Below, in pieces: positions 43,686 through 51,161 of a DNA stretch of 64,000 nt (position 1 is the stretch's first letter; every line of letters begins with the position of its first letter). The notes under the pieces were generated by a model. The model saw only the letters and a program-made list of their open reading frames with translations, did no database searches and was not told the DNA's origin. Position numbers and translations under genes: made by a program. The DNA comes from Pantoea eucrina (GTDB lineage: Bacteria; Pseudomonadota; Gammaproteobacteria; Enterobacterales; Enterobacteriaceae): assembly GCF_002095385.1 (NCBI RefSeq), contig NZ_MIPP01000014.1, forward strand, positions 16,291 through 80,290, read 5' to 3'.

Positions 43686-45769
43686 TGCAAGTTGAAGCCA
43701 ACGGCAAAACCTTTGAATTCCCTGACGGCACCAGCAATGAGGATATCGGCAGCGCTATTGACGAGTATTTTACTGGCGCTGCTGTTGCCCCAGCTCAGAC
43801 GCCCGCACAGGCACAACAAACGCAGCAGCCTGCCGCACAGCAGGGGAGCAACCCGCTTGAGCAAGCAGCCCGCGGGCTGGTAAACGTACCATTCGACGTG
43901 CTGCAGGGTGGCGCCAGCCTGATTAACAGCGTGAGCGAAAAGCTGGGCGGCCCAAAGCTGCTCGATGACGTATACCGCCCGGTAGATCGCCCGACAGACC
44001 AGTATGCTCAGGCAGGCGAAACCATTGGCGGCTATATGCTGCCAATAGGTGGAACAGCAAAGGCATTGGGGGCAGCTGCTGAGGCGGTGCCGGCAATATC
44101 TGCTGCAGGTAATATGGCTCTCGGTTCGCTGGCAGATGCGTCGAATCAGCAGGGTGATTTTATCGAAAACGCCGCGAAGAATGCCGCTATTAACCTTGGT
44201 GCTCAGGGCGCACTGTCTGGTGTGGCAAAACTGATTTCTCCGGCTGCACCTCAGTCCCTTGGTGGTGCCGCAATCGAGTCAGCCAATGATGTCTCGCGGC
44301 TGGCAAGAAGCAGTAACGGCAGGGCAGAGATTGCTTCTCAGGCAAGCGGTATTACTGATGATGTTGCCGGCGCGGCGAGTGAGGCAGGGCTGGATATCAA
44401 CCTGCTGACACCGGGCATGCGTTCTGGTAGTAGGGGCATATCGCAGGCAGAGGGTGCGATTTCATCAACCCCCGGCGTAGTGCAGGATGCTCACCAGGCA
44501 GCTTTTAATGAGATCGCATCCAGATTCAATAACAGCCTGGATGAGCTGGGTGCAGCTGCCGGCAATGCATCCGAGAAAAGTGCGGCAATCAAGAGCCGGG
44601 TAGTCAGCCATCTGGACGAAATGCGCAATGCTGAAAGGTCGGCATGGGACGATGTCACGTCTACGATGCCAAATGTTAAGGCAAAAATGCCTAACGGCAA
44701 CGCAGTGATTCAGGGCGAGCGTTCTGCAGGTGTGCCGCTCAGCCCGGAGATGAAGCAGTTCCTGCAGGCCAACAATCAGGGCGGTGTGACGTTCGATGGA
44801 ATGAAAGCATGGCGGGCGAAGTTTGCTGATGCTGAGCAGAAATATATCCGCAGCGGTGAGGCGAATGCAGCACGTCGCGCCGGCGAGGTAAGGCGTGCTA
44901 TCACGGAAGATATGAAGGCGATGGCGGGGAGTGGCGGGTTTCTGGATGACTGGACCAAAGCTAACGACCTTTCTAAAGCACGCATATCTGCTCAGAGTGA
45001 TGCGGAGTCTGTATTCGGTCGCGACTTGGCTACTGATTCGCTGATCGCAAATGGCGTTAAGGCGCTGAGAGCGTCGTCAGAGAAAGGTCTGTCAGGACCA
45101 TCAGGATTTCATACGATCGTCTCCTCATTGCCACGCGGGGAAAGGGTTCCGGCTATCTCCTCAATGCTGCAGGATGCGATATCGCACGGCGTCAGGGGCG
45201 GTAAGTCAGATGTGGCCGGGATTAATCACATTGCCAGCATACTCACACCGCAGAACGTCAATGCAATCGAACGGTACTCGCCGGAGCTTGGGCGCATAGC
45301 AAAAGCCTACGGCACACTGGCGCGCGCCGCTGTCAGGCCGCAGCAGTATGTGGAGCGCACCGGCAGAACGGCAAATGTCCTGAAAGACCTTGATTCCGGC
45401 ATATCCGGTGTAACGCAGACCGTCCTGAACGCGGTGGCAAACTCAACTGCGGGTGCCGTTGTAGGCGGCGCAGGTGGGGGAATTGTCGGCGCGATGACAG
45501 GCGCAGTAGCTGGTGCTGGCCTCAAGGGGGCAGTGGCAAAGATATCGTCCACACGAAGCGGCCGATATGCGATCGAAAAGGCGATTAATGAGGCGACTAA
45601 GGCGGCAAGGTCTGGCTACGGCCAGGCGGCAAGAGACGCTGCAGAGCGCCGCTTTCTGGCAGACAGGAAAGCGGTTGCTGCAATCAGAGACGCTGTAGGT
45701 ATAGAGGACTTCAACCGCCTGATGGCTGCCGGAATCGTGGCAACATTAAGCGGGGAAAAGTCGGAATAA
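43682..45769 (+). CDS. DNA transfer/ejection protein (P22 gp16-like)
   Basis: 695 residues, longer than P22 gp16 (609). N-terminal [28 protein letters not shown], a peptide often seen in pilot proteins, then Gln/Ala linker, helical body, and a glycine zipper ([24 protein letters not shown]) near 590. Position last in the ejection trio defines it. ATGA overlap with gp20. Confidence 0.9.
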   Translation: MMQVEANGKTFEFPDGTSNEDIGSAIDEYFTGAAVAPAQTPAQAQQTQQPAAQQGSNPLEQAARGLVNVPFDVLQGGASLINSVSEKLGGPKLLDDVYRPVDRPTDQYAQAGETIGGYMLPIGGTAKALGAAAEAVPAISAAGNMALGSLADASNQQGDFIENAAKNAAINLGAQGALSGVAKLISPAAPQSLGGAAIESANDVSRLARSSNGRAEIASQASGITDDVAGAASEAGLDINLLTPGMRSGSRGISQAEGAISSTPGVVQDAHQAAFNEIASRFNNSLDELGAAAGNASEKSAAIKSRVVSHLDEMRNAERSAWDDVTSTMPNVKAKMPNGNAVIQGERSAGVPLSPEMKQFLQANNQGGVTFDGMKAWRAKFADAEQKYIRSGEANAARRAGEVRRAITEDMKAMAGSGGFLDDWTKANDLSKARISAQSDAESVFGRDLATDSLIANGVKALRASSEKGLSGPSGFHTIVSSLPRGERVPAISSMLQDAISHGVRGGKSDVAGINHIASILTPQNVNAIERYSPELGRIAKAYGTLARAAVRPQQYVERTGRTANVLKDLDSGISGVTQTVLNAVANSTAGAVVGGAGGGIVGAMTGAVAGAGLKGAVAKISSTRSGRYAIEKAINEATKAARSGYGQAARDAAERRFLADRKAVAAIRDAVGIEDFNRLMAAGIVATLSGEKSE

Positions 45770-45786
45770 CTGTCATGTAGGCGCTA

Positions 45787-45975
45787 TCACGGCTTCTTAT
45801 AACTCTTAATTAGTTTGAGAATTTCAGTCCAAGCGATGATGCATATTATCGCTGCGCACAGAAACGCTAAGCCTCTTGTATCTCCATCTATTCCATCGCT
45901 TGTGAAGAAGCCTATAAACAGCATCATTGTGCAAAATACTACTGCCTTCATTGCTGAAATGAAGTTGTCTTTCAT
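45787..45975 (-). CDS. Small two-helix membrane protein, opposite strand
   Basis: 62 residues with two hydrophobic helices (MKAVVFCTMMLFIGFF; GLAFLCAAIICIIAWTEIL) and a basic end. ATG 45975 has CTGGAG 9 nt before it. It is convergent to the late operon, in the place where P22 carries sieA/mnt/arc/ant. A lysogenic-expression role such as superinfection exclusion is a positional guess only. Confidence 0.65.
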   Translation of the reverse strand: MKDNFISAMKAVVFCTMMLFIGFFTSDGIDGDTRGLAFLCAAIICIIAWTEILKLIKSYKKP

Positions 45976-46047
45976 AAATATCTCCAGTTATGCGAATTAT
46001 TAATGACTATGAAGGATGACTAAATCCTGATTAGAAAAACAAATACA

Positions 46048-46073
46048 CCCTCGGCAAATGCCGGGGCTTTTTT
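46048..46073 (+). terminator. Terminator before the tailspike
   Basis: CCCTCGGCA-AA-TGCCGGGG stem, then CTTTTTT. Ends the main late operon. Confidence 0.88.
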
Positions 46074-46090
46074 ATGCCCGGAGCAAACCA

Positions 46091-48025
46091 ATGGCAGATA
46101 CCACTACCAATGTCGTAGTCGCAAGCGCTTTACAGATTTTCACCGCCAGCCGATCATTCAAGGCGCTGGCTAATGGGAAAATTTTCATCGGAATCCCCGA
46201 CACTGATCCTACCCTGCCGGGCAATCAGAAAACAGTTTTTGTGCACAACGAAAATGGCGATGCTTTACCTGTAGCGCAGCCTATCGTAATTAATGCCGGG
46301 GGACATGCCGTTTACGCAGGGCAACCAATTCGCAAGCTTACCACTGAAGGCAACTTCAGCATGGCGATTTATGATGCCTATGGAGCGCTAGAGTTCTATT
46401 TTGACGATATGTCTAAATATGACTCAGATGTCCTGCTAGGCCTACTCACCGGAAGTGGAGGTGCTTCTATAATTGGCAACGGCAATGATACTCTCAACCA
46501 TTATTTGCCGCATACGCCAGAAGAGTTTCTCGTTAATGATATCGACCTTGCTTTAGCCTCAAGCCTTTCTGCAACCGCATCCGACGGGCGCAAAACCATT
46601 GTCGCAGGCGACAGGACCCTGAATAGTACTGTAACCATCCCGCAGAAAGGATATTTAAATGTCAGCGGTACGCTGCAGTCCTTGCAGTCACTTAATCTGC
46701 CGGCCATTGCTATGGACAGCAACAGCACCCTGAGCGGCGCAAAGATTCTTACACCTAACCGCGCTTTAGCCATTCGCGTGGATGGTAAAAGCAACGTAGA
46801 AATCTCAGGCGTAAAAGCTAAAGGCACCTTTGTTACTAACGATGAAAATTTCGCTTATGGTGTCGATATTCTTAATAGCACGGATGTTTATGTTAAGGAT
46901 GTGCAGGCAGAAGGCTACACAGGTGGCTTATCGTTCAGCGAATCAAAACGTGTGATGGCGGATGGCCTTAATTTCTCAGGTATGAAATTCCACCCATCAT
47001 TGGGTGCTGGCGATTATGGCGTTTTATACGGCAATAACAAAAACGGCATCATCAGCCGTCTTTTCTATAAGGCCTCCGCTGATGGTTACGGGCGCCACGG
47101 TTTTTACATGGCAGGACATGATGGGTCCGTAAACACCGTCCTCAATGGTGCCGTATTTGATTATTCTGAGCAGCCTGCGGGTATTCAGCCTCCCGGCGCA
47201 ATCAATATACGTAAAAACGACCGAGCGGTTTATGCAAACATCGTCATAGACGGAACCGGCATTACAGGTATTACGGAAAACGGATATATTTCCACTCAGA
47301 TATTCAACGGCATAATGGTTAACCAGGTTAAGCGTGGGTCGGCTATTGCCTACGGTATAAACCTTGGAGAGAGCACCGGCGCACTACGAGTAAGGAACTG
47401 TGTTTTTTCTGCGTACATAGTGACTATAGCCTTAGCTTATGGCGTCACAGACCCGCTTTGCTATGGGGTCGTCGTCTCCGGTAGCGATAATAAGTATAAT
47501 GGTTACACTCGCATTCCTAACCTTGGCTACCCATACCTTGTGCAGAACGGCGCTACAGACTGCCTCATAGAAGGGTGCCTTGATACCGCTGAAGCATCTG
47601 GCGGTCAGGCTTTTATTATTTTTGCCGGTTCTGCGAGCCGAATTACGATCAAGGGCTGCTCAACACGCCGCCCCTGGTTCCGGTCAGGAAATCTTAACAG
47701 CGTCACAGACCTTACTGTAGACTTCCCACGCAGCACGTCATGTTCAATAAACTCAGGCACACCTACCTATGCAGATCCTTACGAGCTGGTGTCAGGTACC
47801 ACGGTAGGCAATTCCAACATCGTGGTCTCATTTAAGGGACATGTAACCCAGGCTGCAGTAGATAACGCCGTCGCATCGTTCTTTAAATCAAGCACATTGG
47901 TTCAGCCTGTTATCACCTCTCGGGCTAACAAATCTATGGTTATAGAATTTTACTCACTAACCAATGGGGCATTAGTAAATCCGTCAACAACTGCAGTAGG
48001 ATTTACATTAACTATCAACCAGTAA
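46091..48025 (+). CDS. Tailspike protein with P22-type head-binding domain
   Basis: 644 residues. The first ~115 (MADTTTNVVVASALQIFTAS, SRSFKALANGKIFIGIPDTDP, GNFSMAIYDAYGALEFYFDD) match the P22 gp9 head-binding domain. The rest is a different right-handed beta-helix (GVDILNSTDVYVKDVQAEGY and further rungs) that should bind and perhaps hydrolyse the host surface polysaccharide. Start 46091 is chosen by homology; an upstream ATG at 46058 lies in the terminator. Confidence 0.93.
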   Translation: MADTTTNVVVASALQIFTASRSFKALANGKIFIGIPDTDPTLPGNQKTVFVHNENGDALPVAQPIVINAGGHAVYAGQPIRKLTTEGNFSMAIYDAYGALEFYFDDMSKYDSDVLLGLLTGSGGASIIGNGNDTLNHYLPHTPEEFLVNDIDLALASSLSATASDGRKTIVAGDRTLNSTVTIPQKGYLNVSGTLQSLQSLNLPAIAMDSNSTLSGAKILTPNRALAIRVDGKSNVEISGVKAKGTFVTNDENFAYGVDILNSTDVYVKDVQAEGYTGGLSFSESKRVMADGLNFSGMKFHPSLGAGDYGVLYGNNKNGIISRLFYKASADGYGRHGFYMAGHDGSVNTVLNGAVFDYSEQPAGIQPPGAINIRKNDRAVYANIVIDGTGITGITENGYISTQIFNGIMVNQVKRGSAIAYGINLGESTGALRVRNCVFSAYIVTIALAYGVTDPLCYGVVVSGSDNKYNGYTRIPNLGYPYLVQNGATDCLIEGCLDTAEASGGQAFIIFAGSASRITIKGCSTRRPWFRSGNLNSVTDLTVDFPRSTSCSINSGTPTYADPYELVSGTTVGNSNIVVSFKGHVTQAAVDNAVASFFKSSTLVQPVITSRANKSMVIEFYSLTNGALVNPSTTAVGFTLTINQ

Positions 48026-48030
48026 AAATT

Positions 48031-48054
48031 AAGGCCCCAAAAGGGGCCTTTTTC
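48031..48054. terminator. Bidirectional terminator between tailspike and the gtr-like gene
   Basis: AAGGCCCC-AAAA-GGGGCCTT with T-runs on both sides (TTTTT after, AATTTTT on the minus strand), between convergent genes. Confidence 0.9.
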
Positions 48055-49580
48055 TATCTAAACATTTTCAGCTTATGATTATATACGTAAAGGGTAATGT
48101 TGTTGTAATCCAGAATTTCATCAGGCTCGCCAAAAGACTTTCTCGCCTTAATCATGCACTCTTCCTTATCTGGGCAAACATAACCTTTAGAAAAAGCAAT
48201 AAACTGCCTGTCTGGAGTTCTTGATTGTATACCCTTATCATACCAGAATCGCATAGTCTGAGGTCTGGCATAGACAGCGTTTATACCATGCTCTTTATCA
48301 TTTGCTGCAGGTACAACCAGAATCCTTCCGCCTGATACCCAGTTTATCTCCATTGAGTTATACCAGAACTCACCATATCCATACGTCAGGTTATTTCTGT
48401 CCAGAAATGTTATGTACTTCTGAAAGTCATCAAATTTCCTAAAATCACTTATTCTTCCAGATTGATAAGAGTAAAGGCTTGTTGCTATAAGCATCCCAAT
48501 AACTAAATAGCCTGCTTTCCTCAAAATTCCCGTGGTTGATATCAAAACAACAGCGACAGCACAAGGAAGGATGTTAACAAAGTATCTGACAGAGCTTGGT
48601 TTGAAAAGGTTGTTAATCAGAATGTATGATGATGCTATCCCAAGAATCGATAGCGCAAGGGCAATTACCGCATATGACGCACTGTTCATCTTTATGATTG
48701 AGCGAACCGCAACATAAATTAATAATGCAACCCATAAAGAAAATGACGCCACCCATGCAATTTCATTTTGAACAAAGAATATGTTCAATGTTTGCCCTAT
48801 AAGCAAAACAAGAAATTTGAAGTTAGTAATCATTTCATCAAATGACACAATTGCCATTTGTTGTATCTCGATGTTCAGGAACTTTTGTATGACATGCAGG
48901 TATCCAATTACAAATACAAACATGTAAGCTAAAGCATGCAGGAATCCTGCTCTGCTTCTGTATGCGAGCAAAGATTCGGTAATTATTATCGGTATCAAGA
49001 AGCTAGGTGCGAACCACATATCTGATGATATTGTGAAAAGGCAGATGAAGGCAGATAGAAGGGTTAGGAAGTAGCGTCTGTAATTAATATTTAATATATA
49101 GATCAGTAGCGCAATTGCACCCCAGGCATTTGTAGAGTTATGCGCAAATGGGTGGGCTATAAAACCATGCGTGTACATTATTTCCGGCATAAATACAATG
49201 GAAAATACGCATGCTACGAATGCAGCCCGGGTTGATGTCTTTTCTACTATTGATGCGAAGCCATAGCAAACCATAAAGCAAAAGATGGCGGTTGCAAATA
49301 TTAAAACACCTGGCCCGTCGCTTTGAGTGATCCAAAATAATAGAAAATGCAGCGGGTATACGCTTAAGTACCAGCTGTCAGGGGTAGGTCTCCACGTTGC
49401 CAGTGTATACGATAGCGTGTAGTCGTTAATGTTTCGCCAAACAAGTGCGCTATTTGCAAAATCAGCGTTAACAGTGTATTTGAAATATCTTTCAACCAGA
49501 AAGTATATGCAAGCAAATGCAGTGAAAAGTATCAGGAGCCTGATTACGCTCCACCTCTTAGAATCGATGCTTTCTAACAT
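48054..49580 (-). CDS. Multi-pass membrane protein, GtrC-like serotype-conversion candidate
   Basis: 508 residues with about ten hydrophobic helices from residue 11 (VIRLLILFTAFACIYFLVE) to about 400 and a C-terminal soluble domain of about 110 residues. An early acidic/loop motif (FKYTVNADFANSALVWRNIN, WRPTPDSWYLSVYPLHF) resembles GT-C glycosyltransferases. P22 carries gtrABC in the same position beside gene 9, so O-antigen modification is likely. gtrA and gtrB are missing, so it must use host flippase and GtrB functions or act differently. The sequence is clearly AT-richer than its neighbours. Start 49580 has AAGG 7 nt before it. Confidence 0.72.
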   Translation of the reverse strand: MLESIDSKRWSVIRLLILFTAFACIYFLVERYFKYTVNADFANSALVWRNINDYTLSYTLATWRPTPDSWYLSVYPLHFLLFWITQSDGPGVLIFATAIFCFMVCYGFASIVEKTSTRAAFVACVFSIVFMPEIMYTHGFIAHPFAHNSTNAWGAIALLIYILNINYRRYFLTLLSAFICLFTISSDMWFAPSFLIPIIITESLLAYRSRAGFLHALAYMFVFVIGYLHVIQKFLNIEIQQMAIVSFDEMITNFKFLVLLIGQTLNIFFVQNEIAWVASFSLWVALLIYVAVRSIIKMNSASYAVIALALSILGIASSYILINNLFKPSSVRYFVNILPCAVAVVLISTTGILRKAGYLVIGMLIATSLYSYQSGRISDFRKFDDFQKYITFLDRNNLTYGYGEFWYNSMEINWVSGGRILVVPAANDKEHGINAVYARPQTMRFWYDKGIQSRTPDRQFIAFSKGYVCPDKEECMIKARKSFGEPDEILDYNNITLYVYNHKLKMFR

Positions 49581-49848
49581 GTCAATACCTTGATTTTTTA
49601 CTGTAAAAGGTCTGTTTTTGGCCTCATTGCGGCCACTGCTAATGCCAGGGCCTCTAATGAACAGGTTGTGTTCCGGAAATGGGGCCGATGCGCCCGAATT
49701 TTCCAAGCGACATTATCAGGCAACCGGAGGCATCCCCGTCATGCGCAGGAGTGATGTAAAAAGTTTGAGCATAAGATCCATCTTAAGTTAAGGATTAACC
49801 AATCTTATACATCGTGAAACAGACTGCAACCCTTTAAGATAAATCGCA

Positions 49849-49871
49849 TAAAAAAGCCCCGGCGACGGGGC
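49849..49871 (-). terminator. Minus-strand terminator, possible small RNA end
   Basis: GCCCCG-TCGC-CGGGGC followed on the minus strand by six T. No convincing gene ends here. The 49872-50000 sequence upstream of it (minus direction) contains no good coding frame, so a small RNA is possible. Confidence 0.7.
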
Positions 49872-50021
49872 AATCCTGAACCGCGCCGATCTGAGCGGGC
49901 TACGGGTGGGAGCCTAAACAGTAACCACTCACGCCGGTCGCAGCAAATAAATATCCATACCAGCCAACAGGTTCGCAAAAGACATGCATGGCGCATCTTG
50001 ATCAGATCCACCGATCGATAC

Positions 50022-50041
50022 TACTGTATCTATATACAGTT
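50022..50041 (+). promoter_or_regulatory. LexA (SOS) box
   Basis: TACTGTATCTATATACAGTT contains CTG-N10-CAG with an AT-alternating centre, very close to the LexA consensus. It lies 23 bp before the first gene of a two-gene operon and should repress it until DNA damage. Confidence 0.92.
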
Positions 50042-50063
50042 ATTATCAGAGGAGGATTTTACC

Positions 50064-50303
50064 ATGCCACGCGAGTACCAGATCAAAGAAGCATTCATCA
50101 GTTCCATCAAGCGCGAGCCATCAGGCCGCAGTACCGTTACCACTGCCGATTTCGTAGAAGAGCTGGAGCGCGTTAACTGGCACTTCACGCTTAAGCAAGC
50201 CAACGACTGGATACGGAGCCACACGACCACCTTCCGCGACGCCTCAACACAGGAGGGCGAGAATATGACGTGGTTCCGGTTCAACCCTAACGGTGGCCTC
50301 TGA
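50064..50303 (+). CDS. SOS-controlled small protein, 79 residues
   Basis: MPREYQIKEAFISSIKREPS..., with ADFVEELERVNWHFTLKQANDWIRSH. A mixed helix protein preceded by GAGGAGGATTTTACC. First gene behind the SOS box; TGATG overlap with the UmuD'-like gene. No family recognised; such a pair suggests a DNA-damage response partner. Confidence 0.78.
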   Translation: MPREYQIKEAFISSIKREPSGRSTVTTADFVEELERVNWHFTLKQANDWIRSHTTTFRDASTQEGENMTWFRFNPNGGL

Positions 50304-50626
50304 TGGGATTCCCTTCACCGGCGCAGGACTATATAGAGCCGCGACTCAGCCTTAACTCAGTGTTCATACCCAACCCGGCTACAACGTTCCGTGTTGATAT
50401 CCCGGACGGCTTCCTGCTGGTTGACTCAGCTGCGAAGGTAAAGCCCGGCAACCGGATTGCATATCAGTGGAACGGCTATTCAGGTCTGGGAAAGATGTAT
50501 CGCAACAGCCTGGTGACAGAAGAGGGTGAGGTGATAGAAGGTGAGCCGCTGAACGATGTCATCGTGCTGGGTAAAGTGACATGCGAGGTGCGGCACGTTT
50601 ATGACGACTGCAGGCCGACTATATAG
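50303..50626 (+). CDS. UmuD'-like protein lacking the catalytic serine
   Basis: 107 residues. MGFPSPAQDYIEPRLSLN matches UmuD from residue 25 (GFPSPAADYVEQRIDLN), the residue after the UmuD cleavage site, so it begins where processed UmuD' begins. DGFLLVDSAAKVKPGNRIAY and DVIVLGKVTCEVRHV match the later S24 strands. The segment with the nucleophile serine (ASGDSMIDGG in UmuD) is missing. It should be a ready-made, non-cleavable UmuD' mimic; P1 HumD is a known UmuD' homologue from a phage. Function here is inferred. Confidence 0.82.
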   Translation: MGFPSPAQDYIEPRLSLNSVFIPNPATTFRVDIPDGFLLVDSAAKVKPGNRIAYQWNGYSGLGKMYRNSLVTEEGEVIEGEPLNDVIVLGKVTCEVRHVYDDCRPTI

Positions 50627-50644
50627 GTGAGACAGATTTGGGAC
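50627..50644. repeat. Candidate integrase arm-type site (attR side)
   Basis: GTGAGACAGATTTGGGAC, one mismatch from 11497-11514 beside attL; same orientation. Confidence 0.45.
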
Positions 50645-50681
50645 ATGCAAAGGGTTGAACCGGTTTCCAAGCCTTTGCATG
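50644..50681. repeat. 10-bp inverted repeat near attR
   Basis: CATGCAAAGG (50644-50653) and CCTTTGCATG (50672-50681) around an 18-base loop. It could end the SOS operon or bind Int/Xis/IHF. No T-run follows, so a terminator role is weak. Confidence 0.45.
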
Positions 50682-50751
50682 TTTTCGCATCGTGGGACGT
50701 GTGAGCGCGGTAAGATGCGGTAAGTTGTTGTGTTAAATGATGGTTCTTAGA

Positions 50752-50802
50752 ATTCGTAATGCGAAGGTCGCAGGTTCGACTCCTGTTTCCGGCACCAGTT
50801 AA
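50752..50802. repeat. attR core repeat
   Basis: Perfect 51-bp copy of the tRNA-Thr 3' half. This should be the original chromosomal tRNA end displaced by the prophage. Confidence 0.93.
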
Positions 50803-50933
50803 TTCCATCTCTTATAGATTATTTTTTCTTCCCCTTTCAGCATCTGCATAACACAGCCTCCGGCAGACCCCAGCTGGACGTATTCTCATCCGTTGACCAG
50901 ACTTAGCGTTCCCCCCGAAAAGGAGAATGCGCA

Positions 50934-51143
50934 ATGAGTACCCGATACAAAGTGACCTATGAACATCAGGATGGCGACGTTAAAAAGCGCGAAGAGGTGA
51001 TACTGGAGAGCGAAAATGAGCCTTCAGATGAAGAGGCGCATGAAGCGGTGCTGCAGGCTCTTGCGATGATGAAAACTCCCGGCACCGGCGTAGATGGCGT
51101 GGCGAAGTTCGATATTATCAGTATCGCCCCGGCTGACGAGTAA
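50934..51143 (+). CDS. Hypothetical chromosomal protein, 69 residues
   Basis: MSTRYKVTYEHQDGDVKKRE..., acidic, ending KFDIISIAPADE. Ribosome-binding site AAAAGGAGAATGCGCA. First gene beyond attR, with a terminator shared with fliC. No function recognised. Confidence 0.75.
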   Translation: MSTRYKVTYEHQDGDVKKREEVILESENEPSDEEAHEAVLQALAMMKTPGTGVDGVAKFDIISIAPADE

Positions 51144-51161
51144 AAGGGGCGGTTGCCCCTT
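51144..51161. terminator. Shared terminator between the 69-residue gene and fliC
   Basis: AAGGGGC-GGTT-GCCCCTT with a short T-rich flank on the minus strand (TTTTAC). It separates two convergent genes. Confidence 0.75.

Larger units (their letters stand above)
11404..50802. mobile_element. P22-like prophage integrated in thrW
   Basis: A 39.4-kb element bounded by 51-bp perfect direct repeats of the 3' half of tRNA-Thr (11404-11454 and 50752-50802). It encodes a P22-like integrase and excisionase next to attL, lambdoid control genes, a nin region, a lysis cassette and the full P22-order morphogenesis set ending in a tailspike with a P22 head-binding domain. All essential classes are present; only the coat gene is disrupted by a one-base shift that is likely a sequencing error. 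It may therefore be an inducible, complete phage. Confidence 0.95.

Noticed and set aside
45770..46090. P22-like arc/mnt/ant immunity region
   Set aside because: No ribbon-helix-helix or antirepressor-like frame is found between gp16 and the tailspike; only the 62-residue membrane gene and a terminator.
49805..50011. 68-codon open frame on the minus strand next to the SOS operon
   Set aside because: It spans an intrinsic terminator and has no ribosome-binding site; a non-coding transcript is likelier.
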